From Trematomus loennbergii (lineage: Eukaryota; Chordata; Actinopteri; Perciformes; Nototheniidae): a DNA stretch of 64,000 bases. Positions 55,230 to 64,000 of this stretch are shown here, one piece after another; the stretch's first letter is position 1; each line of letters starts with the position of its first letter. Location of the stretch: contig JAAOOA010000051.1 in NCBI GenBank assembly GCA_012861695.1, forward strand, positions 62,001 to 126,000. The letters run 5' to 3'. The notes below the pieces were generated by a model that saw nothing but the letters and a program-made list of their open reading frames with translations, did not search any database and had not been told where the DNA came from. The position numbers and the translations under genes were made by a program.

Positions 55230-55400
55230 GACATTGATACGGTGAAGCTACATGCTACATGCTACAAGCTAGAATAGCTTTATCAGGAAAAACACCGCTA
55301 AATAAAAACGTACAGCTTCCAAATTGGATGTGGCCTCACTGGCCTGGCCCCGGATGGTGGGTATTGATCCCGGGTTTAGCCTTAGTTTGGAGGCAAATCC

Positions 55401-55619
55401 TTATTTGACTTGAGTGACGTTCATAAACATGTCCGGGGCAAAATGTTGTGAACACACAAGCAGAAATCTGCTGTAGTCTTCTGGCACATGTCCCTGGAAA
55501 ATAAACTCTAGCCACAGATTCCTGTCTTTTTCCAGAGATGGCAGTGCATGCAGTACCTTGCCCTTGTCCAGATTATTGCAGCCAACAACAGCACAACGTT
55601 TAACTCCCTTGGACGACAT
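55401..55619 (-). CDS. THAP zinc-finger exon, copy B
   Basis: Identical in reading to copy A: MSSKGVKRCAVVGCNN start, C2CH residues kept, TAA after VTQVK at 55401-55403. An in-frame extension runs upstream to the element terminus, but that longer start lies outside the element and is unlikely to be used. Confidence 0.8.
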   Translation of the reverse strand: MSSKGVKRCAVVGCNNLDKGKVLHALPSLEKDRNLWLEFIFQGHVPEDYSRFLLVCSQHFAPDMFMNVTQVK

Positions 55620-55970
55620 CGTTGTTAGAGTACGCAAAAACATAGATGTGACTGGGGGAGCCTGCCGACAGCCTATATGCGAATGAGAGGTTGGGCAATG
55701 GCGGTGGCCGTGGCCCAACCCCACATTCCCCTTATAGGTGGAGAGTTGGCCCAATAGCCGTAGCGCCACCGTCCTGATGTCAGGACAGTGTTCAAATCTG
55801 GATCCGTTTTTATCAGATCCGTTGCAGCCCCTTTTTAGAGATTTGGGTATGGAGGAAAATAGAGAGGGTTGTGTTTTCTGACACTTGGTGAGTTCCCTGG
55901 AACACCGGGGACACATATTCATGTATAAAAGACATACAAAAGTGCATTTTGCATGATAGGTCCCCTTTAA

Positions 55971-56162
55971 AATCAAACAAAACACCCGAACCCCGAAAAA
56001 CTATTTTTTACGCAAATCCACGTTTATTTTGAAATGAGCCGTTGCGACTTCCGACTGATTTCGATAGAGCGGGTCACATATGAGTAAAGAAAGAAATGTT
56101 TTGTAATTTTTCTTAATTTAACCACTGCTTTACATTGATAAACTGAAAAAACACATGTGGAT
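55971..56162. other. Unassigned sequence
   Basis: No feature recognised. Confidence 0.35.
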
Positions 56163-56937
56163 GTTGGAGTTGGATGTAAAAAAGTCAGAATCTTTTTATT
56201 TATTTTTTTATTTTAATGTAAATTCAGATTGAACATAGTAAAGAAATGTAAATTATAGTGAAAACTACCCTTGAATGATGGGATAGTAGACTAAAAGCTT
56301 TAGGAATCCAAACTATAACATATAATAAGTACCCTGTATCAAGATTGATGCAAAACAAGTGAAACTTGACCTTTTTAGAGAGATTTAGAAAAAAAAAAAC
56401 ACTTCTGTCATTTGGGTGCATTTTCCATATCTCTGGCCCCCCTCGTTCGATTTGATGATTGACAACTCTTTTTAACCGTTAGAGCCAATAGAATCGAGGG
56501 GAAGTTCCTAATCTAAACATTACCCATTGGTGAATGAGTGCTGCACAGCCAGAATGCCCCGGAACCGGAAGCTGCACTCTCACTCTGGTGACTACCATTA
56601 GCAGCTAATATAAAATCTCCGATTTTGACATAAAAATGGAATTATGGATTATCAATAATTTGTTTAAAGTGACAGACACATTGGATTAACCTTCAGCAGC
56701 GTTTTTATCGTTTTAATGCCATGGAACACGACTTTTGATCAGAAACCAACAGCTAAAGTGAGAATATCGGTAAAAATGGTTCATATCGATAAAAATGGTT
56801 CATATCTTCAGTTAGCTGAGTTTCTAACCGTTAAGTGAGTATGACACATTAATAGGTTTTTAAATATTAAGAAGCCCTGAGACACAGTTTCGTGAAAACA
56901 CTACCCGCCAGACCTGGATTAGGGTCCTCTCGGGCTT
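56163..56937. mobile_element. TTAA-target element, copy 5, truncated
   Basis: Contains the family's internal blocks (gttggatgtaaaaaagtcag, cttttagtctac in reverse) and runs to ctctcgggcttaa at 56937. It lacks both termini. Confidence 0.6.
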
Positions 56938-57292
56938 AACTCAAATCAAATCAAATCAAGTTTTATATTTATATAGCACATTTTTAAACGATTTTTGGTC
57001 GAGCCAAAGTGCTGTACATATAATAAAAATACCCTACAGTAAAGACACTTTACAGCAAATACAACAGCACAGTTTGTTCAGAATATCAGTATGAGAAAAC
57101 GACACCCTCTGTCCTTAGACCCTCACATCATACAAGGAAACACTTCCAGAGAAAAACCCACATTTCAAAGGGAAAAATGGGAGAAACCTCGGGAGAGCAA
57201 CAGAGGAGGGATCCCTCTCCCAGGACGGACAGACGTGCAATAGATGCCGTGTGTAAATCGAAGAGATAATACATTTTACAGCGTAGGTAGAC
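56938..57292. repeat. Retrotransposon-tail-like repeat, copy 2
   Basis: Starts caaatcaaatcaaatc, a tail-like tandem, then runs through the same sequence as 35914-36205. Confidence 0.7.
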
Positions 57293-58060
57293 CGAATGTT
57301 TGGAAATGCATGTGTCTATAATAAGAAGATGAATCCACGAGGATGTCAAGAACAATCCTGTGGGAGCCATCAGGGAAGCAGCATGACGAGAGCCAGGCAG
57401 GACCGCAGAGACAGCCCAGCCACGACCCGAAGTCCACGACTTAATCCAGAACTCAGAATAGAGGATCTAGGGCACAGGACCACAGCAAGAGATCAGCCTC
57501 GACTCCGGATCCCGGCGTAGATATAGACACAACAGGTTAAATACAACAAAAAGTTGACTGTATTAACATGTTGGTGCAAATTCCTACCAGAGCACAATTC
57601 AGATATAACGTGATGCTATAACCCACAAGTAACAGCCATAGACTGTGGGTTATATAGGAGACATTTGATATCTATGCCATCATAAATCTATTAACTAGCT
57701 CATAGCTGTCAGCATTCACTGCAGGCAAACCTAATGTGACCATTCACTTGTGATTTCTAAGTAGAAGAAGAAGAAGAAGATTGTTGGTTACTGTAATTAT
57801 CTACAGTACATTGTTGGTTACTGTGATTTTCTACAGTACATTGTTGGTTACTGAGATTTTACAGTTGGGACGTTACTACTGATATTTTTAAAGTAACTCC
57901 AGAGGTACTGACATTTTTGGTTGGAAACACAGTATTATACTCTAAATAGTATACAGTAATTTACTGTGCACAAACACTGTAAATAACTGTGGATTTCACA
58001 GCCATTTTTTACAGTGTAGTTTAATATGAGGGAGTCTCTGGTCCGTGTGGACCATCAGTA
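57293..58060. other. Intergenic with simple repeats
   Basis: (GAA)n at 57763-57780, then a 30-bp unit (ttgttggttactgtgatttt...) about three times at 57781-57868, then a cactgtaaa-type MITE end near 58010. No gene. Confidence 0.5.
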
Positions 58061-58149
58061 CATAAGGTGAAATACAATTTCAACACACACCTGTTAGCCA
58101 ATCATACACTTGTATATATGTTTTCCATGCGTGTGTGCACACTTCCTAC

Positions 58150-58356
58150 CTTGAAGCATAGCAGATGTGGTGTAGTAGTTAAGGGGACATTTGTAATCAT
58201 GTATTTCTCTGCGTCCAGCAATCCCAGTTTGTGCCCAACCAGGACGGACTTCCCTGTCCCTGCACCCCCCACCAGCATGACGGGCCGGCGGTGTTCCAGG
58301 AGGCGCTCCATGAAGTAACCCACTCGTACGGTCTCTGTGGTGTGGACCAGGCATGC
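58150..58356 (-). pseudogene. Dynein heavy chain AAA3 P-loop exon, frameshifted
   Basis: Acceptor ccatgtgcag, donor cttcaag|gtagga. It encodes ACLVHTTETVRVGYFMERLL, EHRRPVMLVGGAGTGKSVLV (Walker A GxxGxGKS of the third AAA module) and GHKLGLLDAEKYMITNVP. After NVP, the family's FNYYTTSAMLQ is present only if one T is restored in the cccctt run, so there is a 1-nt deletion. Axonemal outer-arm or similar dynein heavy chains of the DNAH9/11/17 type match best. Confidence 0.8.
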
Positions 58357-58658
58357 CTGCACATGGGAAACAATTATACCTATGTTTAAAAAACCTGTGT
58401 AAAAGTCTGCAAAGTCACTAGAAGCCCAGTGCAAGCTCCAGCATCTCACATGGACTATGTTAAAGACAATTAACGTACAGTCAAATAAACAGCCAAGGAG
58501 AAATGTTGGAGTCTTCCCCAGCTCATTAGGAAAACATCTGGGTCTCAAGCTTCTCCAGCTAGCTGTGTCACTTTAAACAATAACTGAATTGTAGTCGATA
58601 TAATATGTAATTTAAGTATAATCCAATAGGTGAAACCTGGGAATAGAACCTGAGGTAC

Positions 58659-58830
58659 CTGCAGAGGAGTTTCTGTTTCGATCTCAAACTTGGGCACCAT
58701 CTTGGACCAGGGATCGAACTTCTTGCTGTGGGGTCGATGTAGTAATCAAACACGGTGCCCTGGGAGGGAACTTGATACTTTTGAACTCGGACACCCACCA
58801 CTTGCTGAACTCTATTCTGTAGTCCAGCAG
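58659..58830 (-). pseudogene. Dynein heavy chain exon with two 1-nt deletions
   Basis: Acceptor gggtacag, donor ctctgcag|gtacct. The start reads LLDYRIEFSKWWVSEFKSIK. The family sequence SQGTVFDYYIDPTA appears only in the next frame, and KFDPWSKMVPKFEIETE in a third frame. Each change is a single missing base (near ttccctccc and near gcaagaag). Confidence 0.8.
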
Positions 58831-59216
58831 CTGTACCCACACAGAAACACAGAGGGAGGTGAGCGCTCTATACTCTAACCCTCCCCCAATACAGTACTTA
58901 TGGATCTGTGAGTTTGATTTACACTGGTGTGAATACAAAGCAGAGGACAAGGCAATGGCAGTAACAGAGAGACAGAGCCACTGCTTTTGAAGGGTGGGAA
59001 ATGGGAGAGAGCAGACCCATCTATCCCTCCCCCCCCCCCCCCGTACCTGTCCACTCACTACCAACTCTCCTGTCAATAAAACCACTAAGCATTTAAATGC
59101 ATCTGTGAAAAGGAAAAGGAGGAGTACATTTGCACCAGTTTTATGCTATAACTTAAATCAGGGATGGGCAAATGGCTTAATTAATATTTTTTTTTAAATA
59201 CCGTGAAATAATCTGT

Positions 59217-59510
59217 GACGCGTTTGTGTGTATTGTGTTTGTTTCCCGGGGAAACACTCACAAGAAACCCGGCTGTTGTTATGCCTGCTGTGACGTTAAG
59301 TTGCCGCTTGTAATTATGCCTTTACAAGCTTAAAAGTTGTATTTATCATCTGAATTTGGCGAATTAAGTTTAATATTCTAAAAACCAAGACTTTGTTTAT
59401 TTGAAATCAGACTGTCACGGACCCTGCCGTGTTATCTATGATTACTATATGCTTTTCATTCATAATTTCAGCGGGAGGGAGGGGGAGCGGCGCTGAGGAA
59501 CAGCAGAGTG
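59217..59510. repeat. Dispersed repeat, copy 2 (first at 41880-42300)
   Basis: Lies within a dynein intron. It shares the cgtttgtgtgtattgtgttt and cgctgaggaacagcagagtg landmarks. Non-coding here. Confidence 0.7.
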
Positions 59511-60005
59511 TTGACAGGTGTCTGTGTTGACATTCCCCTTATTGTGGAATAAGGGGAATGCAGAGACAGGCTACAATGTCTTAGGTTCAAGTTAGACAAC
59601 TAATGTCTGGGTTAGTGTTCATGACTTCATGTTTATGTCATCTTAATGGTTAATCTTAATGCACACACATTTTCCGTGCTTTCCAATAGTTTAAAATAGT
59701 TTTATTCCACCACGATTCGCGGCTCATTTAAATTCAAACTCCTTCTGAGCGGGAAAGGAGTCCAATTTCAGATAGAGATCTTTGTTTTGCAAAAATCTTC
59801 AACTGAAAATCACTTTCAGATGACTTTGCATGAATAGAGGCACACTGTGAGTTGCATAAGAGTCATCAGGGACTGTATCGGAATACCCATTATGCAGGAA
59901 TTACGAGGAGAAATAAAATACAAACATTCAATTGTGTCCTATGCTTTTCCGTTTTTATGCAACCACTTTAGTAGGGCCTCACATGCCTAGAGGCCCCCGC
60001 AGTAC
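59511..60005. other. Dynein intron sequence
   Basis: Contains a small palindrome, ccccttattgtggaataagg, near 59536. Nothing else recognised. Confidence 0.4.
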
Positions 60006-60179
60006 CGGTCCTGGAACATGGCTCCCCCGAAGGCCCAGACCGCAGCAAAGACAAAATAGAGCTCATAGAGTTCCTTGGCACAGTCTGCCGGGGTGTGTTC
60101 GAGAGTCAGCAGACACTCCAGCAGGTAGCACAGCATCTGGACCGTGCTCTGGTCCGGGACAGGGATGATCTTCTTGAAT
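60006..60179 (-). CDS. Dynein heavy chain exon
   Basis: Open exon encoding [40 protein letters not shown] and [18 protein letters not shown]. The donor is gaccg|gtactg. The last motif, FVFAxxWAFGG, is conserved in axonemal dyneins between AAA2 and AAA3. It joins in phase with the exon at 60356-60503 through a split codon. Confidence 0.85.
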
Positions 60180-60355
60180 CTAAGCAAGACACACACATTG
60201 CATCACTTGGTTAATGCTTTAGGGCTCACCCGTGTTTCTTGTTTTTAATTAAAGCATAGCCTACATTTTTTAACAGATTCACAAAAAAGGGCTTCTTCTG
60301 ACAAAAACTTAATTAAATTATAGGAAGAACATGCCTGCTGCTCAGGAGCTTTTAC

Positions 60356-60503
60356 CTTGATCTGAGGACATCCAGGCAGGAGGGGAGGTACTTGTCAAAC
60401 AGTATGGTCAGGTTGGCCTTCTCTGATTGGACCTCCCTCTTGTCAATCTAGCTGGAAACCGGGGGGTTCCAGCTGAGGTCTGCTGGGTTTATGCACAGGA
60501 TCC
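60356..60503 (-). pseudogene. Dynein heavy chain exon with premature TAG
   Basis: Acceptor ttctgccag. It encodes GILCINPADLSWNPPVSS, then TAG where the family has Trp (SWID), then [20 protein letters not shown] and [14 protein letters not shown]-to-TAG change is the simplest cause. A truncated copy of this exon start lies at 3249-3273. Confidence 0.85.
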
Positions 60504-60756
60504 CTGGCAGAAAAACCACACAATCAATGAAGACTGTACCTGAAAACATAACAGTGTTAACACGGAGTAGGACCTCGTGAAAACGTGTTGTATGGCCCCC
60601 TTTGACCCCCCACACCAAGAGCAATGCAGCAAGAGGACTTGGGGGCAGCTCACTTGCTCCATTGTTCACCTCCTCAAAAGCCAGAGAGAGTTTCTGCTGT
60701 GCCATGACATAAAGATAGTGGCATGTCATGTGATGAGGATCTACCAATCACAGCTG

Positions 60757-61466
60757 GAAGATTACATTACATTTCATTTAGCTGACGCTTTTATCCAAAG
60801 CGACTTACAATAAGTGCATTCGACCAAGAAGATACAAACTTGAAGAAAACAGAATCATAAAAGTACATTAGGTTCCATAGAGCCAAACCATTTCAAGTGC
60901 TACTCAACTGGCTTATACTGACAAAGGACTGACTCTGGCCAGTCCTTTGTCAGTATATTTTGTTTTTTTGTTTTTTCCATTTTATTGCTCGAAGTGGAGT
61001 CGAAAGAGATGAGTTTTCAGTCTGCACCGGAAGATGTGTAAGCTTTCTGCTGTCCTGATGTCAATGGGGAGCTCATTCCACCATTTTGGAGCCGTGTTTT
61101 TGCTGATGGGAACTTGGGTCCACCTCGCAGTGAGGGTACAGCGAGCTGTTTGGCTGATGCAGAGCGGAGTGCACGTGCTGGGGTGTATGGTTTAACCATG
61201 TCCTGGATGTAGGAAGGGCCAGAACCATTCACAGCATGGTATGCAAGTACCAGTGTCTTGAAGTGGATTCTAGCAGTTACTGGAAGCCAGTGAAGTGAGC
61301 GGAGGAGCGGTGTGGTGTGGGAGAATTTAGGAAGGTTGAAGACCAGACGAGCCGCTGCATTCTGGATGAGCTGCAGAGGTCGGATGGCACATGCAGGCAT
61401 GTATTTCCTTTTCTTCCGTAATATAAGGCTATGGAGAAGAAGTGATTCATATAAGTGAAGGGCCAT
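60757..61466 (-). mobile_element. LINE 3' end with ORF2 C-terminus
   Basis: Minus-strand frame from 61466 contains AIRPLQLIQNAAARLVFNL, PLLRSLHWLPVTARIHFKTL and LAYHAVNGSGPSYIQDMVK, the C-terminal domain of a fish CR1/L2-type ORF2. The 3' tail, seen on the plus strand as cattacatttcatttagctg, lies at 60757-60830. The frame degrades after about residue 110, and the 5' part is missing. Confidence 0.75.
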
Positions 61467-61517
61467 TATTCACAAGCTACACCCTTTACTCACGTCATCC
61501 GCTTTAAGGGTCAGCCA

Positions 61518-61640
61518 AAATGAACTCAACAGGACACGAACTGGACAAGACACATGCTGTGTGTAAAGTCTGTCACACGAATATGAAATCGGTCGGTGAC
61601 GCAGAGATCAGGGAACAGAAGTGACAGCGGCTCAGAGACA
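61518..61640 (+). pseudogene. BED-finger remnant
   Basis: A plus-strand frame from the ATG at 61519 reads MNSTGHELDKTHAVCKVCHT and NMKSVGDAEIREQK. The C-x2-C half of a BED finger is kept, but the histidine half is missing. Probably a hAT fragment. Confidence 0.45.
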
Positions 61641-61685
61641 CCACACACGGAGCAGCCTGCTTTCTCCACCAATAAAAGCAACACC

Positions 61686-61990
61686 AGTCCAGAACCAACA
61701 GGCAGAATGACCCGCTCTGAATCAGTCCAGAACCAACAGGCAGAATGACCCGCTCTGAATCAGTCCAGAACCAACAGGCAGAATGACCCGCTCTGAATCA
61801 GTCCAGAACCAACAGCAGAATGACCCGCTCTGAATCAGTCCAGAACCAACAGCAGAATGACCCGCTCTGAATCAGTCCAAAACCAACAGCAGAATGACCC
61901 GCTCTGAATCAGTCCAGAACCAACAGCAGAATGACCCGCTCTGAATCAGTCCAGAACCAACAGCAGAATGACCCGCTCTGAATCAGGCCC
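61686..61990. repeat. 37/38-bp tandem array, eight units
   Basis: Unit agtccagaaccaacaggcag then aatgacccgctctgaatc. The first units are 38 bp, the later ones 37 bp after loss of one G. Very low divergence between units suggests recent expansion. Confidence 0.95.
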
Positions 61991-63386
61991 TGTCGCTGCG
62001 GCTCAGAGACACACAGGGATTTATGTTTTTTTTTTTTTTTAAATACTCACGTTACCATCATGTCAGGTTTTTGGTGGATTTAATCAAGTCTTGGATTGCA
62101 GAGTATAAACGTCCTGTTGCTTTTTCCAGAAGATAAATACGTGTGTAAAGTTGTAAAGAGTGTAAAGAGAATGACACTCCTCAAACTGAACATTACAGCC
62201 GTTGATACTGTCTCACATGGGTCTGCTAACCCCCCTGAGCCATGAACTGAAAGCATGACATCTGCTATGAACACTTGGAAGCCTCCCTGTCACACCAGCA
62301 CCAACCCTTGGGTCAGTCAGATGAGATTAACGGCTTCACTTAGGGCATTTGGTTCAGATACATGACTCTCGTTACCGCAGAGTGGGTTGTTTTTAAGGCT
62401 ATTCATACTGCTATGATGCCTGTAAGTTAGCGAGCTGGTAAAAGACCCTACTATTGTTCAAATAGGCCTAATGTCAGGGGTCTCTTAATGTCTAGTTCTA
62501 CATGTATTCACATTATATAGACAATGTTTCCACCTAGTAAAACTAAAGGCTGCACGAAACTCAGGCTACAATACAACCATTCTGTTCTGCTCTAACGATT
62601 CAATTTATAGATTCTACATCAAACAATTAGCTTTTATTGTTTCCAATGATAACGTCACCTTAAGTGGAGGAATGCAAACCTGTTTTCAAATGTAAGGTTT
62701 TGATTTTGTTTGACATTTCTCAGTAATGACACCCTCAGACACCCAATATCATTCATGCTATGCCTTCAGTAATAACTCAGATGTTAAAGGGATGAAACTT
62801 TTCCTCCCAAATCAGATATGCTGTGTTTTTCAACAAATGTATACATTTCCTGCATAATATAAGTTTCTCACAATTGGTTTTTGTAAACTGCACACAGGTG
62901 ATACTGAGTCTTCTCGATTAATAGATTATAAACTATACCATGCTGGAATAGACTCCTAAGTTATTATTTCATAATAACATATGTAAGAAAATGGAGGGAA
63001 GAGTCAATTATATTGAATATTTATTTTATATTGGGTAATTTATTTCTCAAACCTATGTTTTATGGAAGAGCAAATGTATTTCTGATAAACTAATATTTTA
63101 TCAAACGGTAAATGGTGAATTAATATAACATTTAAAATAATTGAGAAGGGGTTATATCCACAGGGACTAGCTCACCTTTAACTTACAATAACATGTCTCT
63201 GCTATGGACTGATGAGTATATGATTCTTGCATGTTAAATGACTAACACAAACCTTCAAAATGCATGTGCATGTGTCAGGAAGGCTCCCAAAGCAATCCGA
63301 GGGGCCTATCCTATTTTTGTAATTAAATGATATGTGCTAATCCATTACTTTGAGTTGTCCCTCTCTCATAAAACATACCTTTCCAG
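61991..63386. other. AT-rich sequence without recognised genes
   Basis: No splice-bounded exon or repeat boundary was seen on either strand. Confidence 0.4.
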
Positions 63387-63791
63387 GTGTTAATAGTGAC
63401 CAGAACAGCCCTAAAAGTCCAAGGTAGACAGAGTGGATTCACGCTTCCCGATGCCGTCTGTCTCCTCCACGGGTCGGTGGGGAGTTCAGGATACTGGCGT
63501 GTGAAGGGGGTCCTCATACTCCTTGTTCTGGGTCTGGTTTACCTAGCCAAAGAAACCCTGCTAGATGAAGCAGAGGCGTTCCCAACACCAGGTGGCGAGG
63601 GCTCTCGCTCCTTGGTAAGAGAAAGTAAGATGCTCATAAAAGAGAGCGCAGACAGGTTGACCGCTCAGGGCCCGGACCCTGAAGGCCGACCCAAATCATC
63701 GGGCATATCATTGCCCAGCTACGAACTCAGGTTGTTTCCGACCACCACACAAACATTCAGTATGGTGCGAGAGAGAAAAGGAAAGAAGTGA
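63387..63791 (+). CDS. Open frame of uncertain status
   Basis: 134 codons with one hydrophobic stretch (GVLILLVLGLVYLA) and a polar C-terminus. No homology recognised. Part may be exon sequence of a gene that continues at 63917, but it is equally likely to be chance. Confidence 0.2.
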   Translation: MLIVTRTALKVQGRQSGFTLPDAVCLLHGSVGSSGYWRVKGVLILLVLGLVYLAKETLLDEAEAFPTPGGEGSRSLVRESKMLIKESADRLTAQGPDPEGRPKSSGISLPSYELRLFPTTTQTFSMVRERKGKK

Positions 63792-63916
63792 ACAATGAGA
63801 AAGACTTCTCCCTGCTGTTAACATTCCCAAGACAGAAATACAGAATATTTCCTTTGAATGTCCGACTACGAAATGTAATCAAGTGACTGTGTTGTTGTTT
63901 TCCCTGTGCTTTTAAG

Positions 63917-63985
63917 CAAAGGCTTGTGGGCGTGGAACATCTATCCAAAGACGGGTACCAGCGTTTCCAGGTCTCGCCTCAGATG
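63917..63985 (+). CDS. Unidentified exon-like segment at the window edge
   Basis: A strong pyrimidine tract and acceptor (ttttccctgtgcttttaag) precede 23 open codons (QRLVGVEHLSKDGYQRFQVS then PQM), followed by gtaagaa. Splice signals are good; the gene is not identified. Confidence 0.35.
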
Positions 63986-64000
63986 GTAAGAATAACACTC

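Larger units (their letters stand above)
53665..55970. repeat. Duplicated THAP block, copy B (filled MITE site)
   Basis: Begins inside transposase exon 2 (cttcgacgtgaacc) and ends at the TTAA terminus 55967-55970. It lacks the exons 3-5 found in copy A. The copy carries the inserted 602-bp MITE. Confidence 0.9.

Noticed and set aside
55620..55985. 194-codon THAP protein with a long N-terminal extension
   Set aside because: Its start lies outside the TTAA end of the element, the extension is not conserved in frame in copy A, and the internal ATG gives a normal THAP start.

Overview
This is a vertebrate, almost certainly teleost fish, genomic window. The evidence is GT-AG introns, long (AC)n tracts, fish-type non-LTR retrotransposon tails, TTAA-, 3-bp- and 8-bp-target transposons, and exons of animal genes: axonemal dynein heavy chain, a CARMA/CARD scaffold, and a G2E3-like HECT ligase. 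No complete intact host gene is visible. Most of the 64 kb is transposon sequence, much of it nested, with decayed or partial gene pieces between.

Layout. 0-6 kb holds a small Kolobok-like element, a dynein exon next to a long (AC)n tract, and a 5'-truncated non-LTR retrotransposon. 7-14 kb holds one copy of a duplicated unit. It is broken by a TTAA element, by a gag-pro LTR retroelement that carries a CNBP-derived zinc-knuckle cassette in place of RT/integrase, and by a second TTAA element. 14.6-20.9 kb (minus) is a HECT ligase gene in seven recognisable exons, with the catalytic cysteine kept but an in-frame stop and a frame-shifting coding minisatellite. 21.8-22.7 kb (minus) has an unrecognised 172-codon terminal exon and two CARMA-type (CARD11/CARD14) exons, one with a stop. 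23-31.5 kb holds three PIF/Harbinger-like elements (one with a MADF exon, one with a Myb/SANT-like remnant) and a broken integrase-core transposase. 32-36 kb is a mosaic of repeated segments. 36.5-37.8 kb is the second copy of the 7-14 kb unit, without the insertions and with its proline-rich exon in the opposite orientation.

42.5-46.0 kb carries the most interesting pair. A minus-strand Kolobok-type transposase gene (THAP exon plus four further exons) converges on a plus-strand three-exon gene matching the intracellular ballast domain of P2X7, and their ends overlap by 17 bp. The THAP half is duplicated at 53.7-56.0 kb, where a 602-bp palindromic MITE has inserted, so the window holds both empty and filled sites. 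Between the copies lie a hAT element with a BED finger, a non-LTR element split by a TTAA MITE, and a probable 1.9-kb solo LTR with an internal 61-bp minisatellite. 58.1-60.5 kb (minus) has four dynein heavy-chain exons (DNAH9/11/17 type) with a nonsense codon and three 1-nt deletions. 60.7-64 kb is retrotransposon, minisatellite and largely unassigned sequence.

How it fits together: the dynein, CARMA and HECT pieces all lie on the minus strand. Human DNAH17 and CARD14 both lie at 17q25, so their neighbourhood may be ancestral, but every host-like gene here shows at least one disabling lesion. Either the region is decaying or the assembly carries indel errors. All identifications rest on reading the sequence and on recalled family features; no database search was run.
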